Notes under the pieces: generated by a model
Databases searched by the model: none
Seen by the model: the letters and a program-made list of their open reading frames with translations, nothing else
What the model was told of the DNA's origin: nothing
In this document: positions 62,180-64,000 of the stretch, piece by piece
Layout: each line of letters opens with the position of its first letter
Numbering within the stretch: position 1 is the stretch's first letter
From: Achromobacter marplatensis
GTDB lineage: Bacteria; Pseudomonadota; Gammaproteobacteria; Burkholderiales; Burkholderiaceae_B
Reading direction: 5' to 3'
Length of the DNA stretch: 64,000 nucleotides
Assembly (NCBI RefSeq): GCF_002209535.1
Contig: NZ_NJIG01000004.1
Span: forward strand, 248,001-312,000
Program-made: the position numbers and the translations under genes

Positions 62180-62264
62180 TGGTCCTGAGGCGATCAGACC
62201 TGCGGTCGCACTAGCCGCGATTGCGTCGTGTCCTGATCTGTCCCTTTCCACTTGGGAGACCAAC

Positions 62265-62708
62265 ATGAGCAACTTTCCATTCAGCGATAGCGGCTTCGCG
62301 TCGGCCTTCGACGCGATTCAGGAACATATGGGGCGCGTCTTGCGCAGCGCCGGCGTGCCGGCGGCCTTGCGCGCCACCCCGCAAGCCTTGTTCCCCCCGG
62401 TGAATGTCGGGGTGTCTGGCGACTCGGTCGAAGTGGTCGCCTTTGTGCCAGGCATGCAGCCTGACGACCTGAACGTCACGCTCGAAAAGCGTGTGTTGAC
62501 CATCAGCGGCGAACGTACCCCGCCGGCATTGCCGGAGAACGCCCGCTATTACGCGCGAGAACGGGCAGTCGGCCGGTATACGCGGGTGATCGAGCTGCCT
62601 GCCGACGTGGATCCAGACCTGGTGCAGGCGCGCTACACGGACGGCTGCCTGGCCATCTCGATCAAGCGCAAGGAGTCGTCCAAGCCGCGGGTCGTACCCG
62701 TGCAGTAA
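62265..62708 (+). CDS. Small heat shock protein Hsp20, first copy
   Basis: The 147-residue protein has an alpha-crystallin domain (about residues 48-140, VEVVAFVPGMQPDDLNVTLE and GCLAISIKRKE) and a short N-terminal arm. It is a holdase that binds unfolding proteins in the cytoplasm. GGGAG precedes the ATG. It lies 30 bp upstream of a second hsp20 and the two form one operon. Confidence 0.92.
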   Translation: MSNFPFSDSGFASAFDAIQEHMGRVLRSAGVPAALRATPQALFPPVNVGVSGDSVEVVAFVPGMQPDDLNVTLEKRVLTISGERTPPALPENARYYARERAVGRYTRVIELPADVDPDLVQARYTDGCLAISIKRKESSKPRVVPVQ

Positions 62709-62738
62709 GTTCCGCCAACCGCATAAGGAGTACCGATC

Positions 62739-63128
62739 ATGAATGAACGTAAAGATCTCACCGTGACCGCGGACGACTCGGCCAAGCGCGAAGACAGGGC
62801 AGTCACCGTGCCCGCCGTGGACGTCTATGAAGACCCGCAAGCCATCACGCTGGTGGCGGACCTGCCCGGCGTGTCCAAAGAACGGCTGCACATCAACGTG
62901 GAGTCTGACGTGCTGGTGATCGAAGGCGAGGCATCTGTTGCGACGCCGGGAGATCTGCAACTGGTGTTGGGCGAACTGCGCGCGCCTGTGTTCCGGCGCG
63001 CGTTCCGGCTTGGCCAGGAGTTCGACCGGGCGCAGATCAACGCCAGTCTGAAGCAGGGCGTCCTGACGCTTCGCATTCCGCGTGCGCGCGAGGCGCAGGC
63101 CCGGCGCATCCCCGTCACGGCGGACTGA
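62739..63128 (+). CDS. Small heat shock protein Hsp20, second copy
   Basis: The 129-residue protein has an alpha-crystallin domain (about residues 26-120, VDVYEDPQAITLVADLPGVS and LKQGVLTLRIPR). It is only moderately like the first copy, so the pair is an A/B type arrangement; hetero-oligomers are known for such pairs. AAGGAG precedes the ATG. Confidence 0.92.
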   Translation: MNERKDLTVTADDSAKREDRAVTVPAVDVYEDPQAITLVADLPGVSKERLHINVESDVLVIEGEASVATPGDLQLVLGELRAPVFRRAFRLGQEFDRAQINASLKQGVLTLRIPRAREAQARRIPVTAD

Positions 63129-63152
63129 CGCCGGCGTCTCGCCGGCAGGCAC

Positions 63153-63189
63153 AAAAAAAGCCGCGGCCCCAAAGGGCTGCGGCTTTTTT
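63153..63189. terminator. Bidirectional terminator between hsp20 and the Bug gene
   Basis: Seven As, GCCGCGGCCC, CAAA, GGGCTGCGGC and six Ts. The A and T runs on both sides let it work for the convergent hsp20 and binding-protein genes. Confidence 0.9.
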
Positions 63190-63215
63190 CCTAGGCCGGT
63201 CGGGCAGCGGCGCGA

Positions 63216-64000
63216 TCACTCCAGCTTGATGTTCGCCTTCTTGATCACGTCGGCCCAGGCGCTGCGTTCCTGCTCGGCATAGGCCTTGAAATCCTGCGCC
63301 GACATCGGCATCGGGATCACGCCCATGTCCAGCATCTTCTGCGACACGGCCGGGGTCTTGAGCGTGGCGTCCAGGTCGGCCGACAGCTTCTTGACCACCG
63401 CTTCCGGCACGCCGGCGGGGCCCACCAGGCCCTGCCAGGCGTAGGCCGTAAAGTTGGCCACGCCTTGCTCGGCCATCGTCGGGGTGTCGGGCAGCACCGA
63501 TACGCGCTCGGGCGTGGCGGCTGCCAGGACGCGCAGCTTGCCGGCCTTCACGTTGGGCAGGCCCGAGGCCAGGTCGATGAACATCACGTCCACCTGTCCG
63601 CCCAGCAGGTCCTGGATGGCCGGGGCGGCGCCCTTGTAGGGCACGTGCAGCAGGTTGGCGCCGGTGCGCTGCTTGAAGAGCTCCAGCGCCAGGTGGTGGG
63701 GCGAGCCCGCGCCGGCGGAGGCTGCCGTCAGCTTGCCGGGTTCCTTCTTGGCGGCGGCCAGCACGTCGTCGACCGTCTTGTAGGGCGAGTTGACGTTCAC
63801 GGCCAGCAGCAGCGGGAACTTGGCGATGCCGCCGATGTAGGTGAACTTGGCCGGGTCGTAAGACAGCTTGGCGTACAGCGACGAGTTGAACGCCAGCGTG
63901 CCGGAGTCGGCCGTGCCGATCATGTAGCCGGTGGGTTCGGATTGCGCAATGGCGGTGGCGCCGATGATGGTGGCGGCGCCGGGGCGGTTCTCGACCACGA
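63216..64000 (-). CDS. Bug/TctC-family extracytoplasmic solute-binding protein, partial
   Basis: The C-terminal part (about 261 residues in the window) is present; the signal peptide and first lobe are beyond the edge. VENRPGAATIIGA, then SAGAGSPHHLALELFKQRTG and VPYKGAAPAIQDLLGGQVD, are diagnostic of the Bug family, hugely expanded in Bordetella and Achromobacter. Such proteins bind carboxylates or similar ligands in the periplasm for TTT-type transporters or sensing. The ligand cannot be assigned. Confidence 0.9.
   Translation of the reverse strand, partial: VVENRPGAATIIGATAIAQSEPTGYMIGTADSGTLAFNSSLYAKLSYDPAKFTYIGGIAKFPLLLAVNVNSPYKTVDDVLAAAKKEPGKLTAASAGAGSPHHLALELFKQRTGANLLHVPYKGAAPAIQDLLGGQVDVMFIDLASGLPNVKAGKLRVLAAATPERVSVLPDTPTMAEQGVANFTAYAWQGLVGPAGVPEAVVKKLSADLDATLKTPAVSQKMLDMGVIPMPMSAQDFKAYAEQERSAWADVIKKANIKLE

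Overview
The window is GC-rich betaproteobacterial DNA, most likely from an Alcaligenaceae chromosome (Achromobacter or close to Bordetella). The lptC-lptA-lptB-hpf-ptsN-hprK block, gbsR-cydABX-cydDC, DUF4148 small secreted proteins, a Gram-negative porin and a Bug/TctC binding protein all fit that assignment. This is inferred from gene content; no database search was possible.

Layout. (1) 1-16.34 kb is chromosomal housekeeping. On the minus strand lie lipopolysaccharide transport and Kdo synthesis genes (kdsD, kdsC, lptC, lptA, lptB), then hpf, ptsN and the start of hprK. On the plus strand lie purT, a GbsR/MarR regulator, the complete cytochrome bd operon with its small subunit cydX and the CydDC exporter, and apt. 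A LysR regulator and a three-repeat DUF4148 protein follow. (2) 16.34-54.05 kb is an apparently intact integrative and conjugative element (ICE) of the Tn4371 family, about 37.7 kb long. It is bounded by 9-bp direct repeats (TTTTTTATT at 16342-16350 and 54043-54051). The left copy is the T-tract of the terminator of the DUF4148 gene. (3) 54.05-64.0 kb is chromosome again: porin, ilvA, a YqaA-like membrane protein, a 1319-residue FAD/Fe-S oxidoreductase, two Hsp20 chaperones behind a sigma-32-like promoter, and a truncated Bug-family binding protein.

How the ICE is organised. A tyrosine integrase is coupled to a YhcG-type PDDEXK protein. Next comes a block of poorly characterised core genes (Zn-finger-like protein, DUF932, large ParB-like protein, DUF736, XRE regulator, DUF2958, DUF2285, AlpA-like regulator). 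A replication and partition module follows: repA, three 18-bp iterons, parA and an RHH protein. From parA to the relaxase every junction is a 4-bp ATGA overlap (parA, RHH, DUF2840, traF, a 147-codon ORF, relaxase). Cargo occupies about 32.7-38.6 kb: DUF3861, TetR, an OMF-MFP-MFS tripartite efflux pump and MarR. The transfer region is traR (LysR), an Eex lipoprotein, a patatin phospholipase, traG, a CopG protein, trbB, C, D, E, J, a second Eex/TrbK-like lipoprotein, trbL, F, G, I and DUF2274.

The most notable signals are the iteron/RepA/ParA replicon inside an ICE, efflux cargo with a readable TetR operator, insertion exactly at a terminator T-tract that leaves the terminator intact, a large unexplained hairpin upstream of the DUF736 gene, a structured repeat inserted in frame in a membrane-protein gene, and a nested palindrome that supplies the stop codon of a LysR gene.
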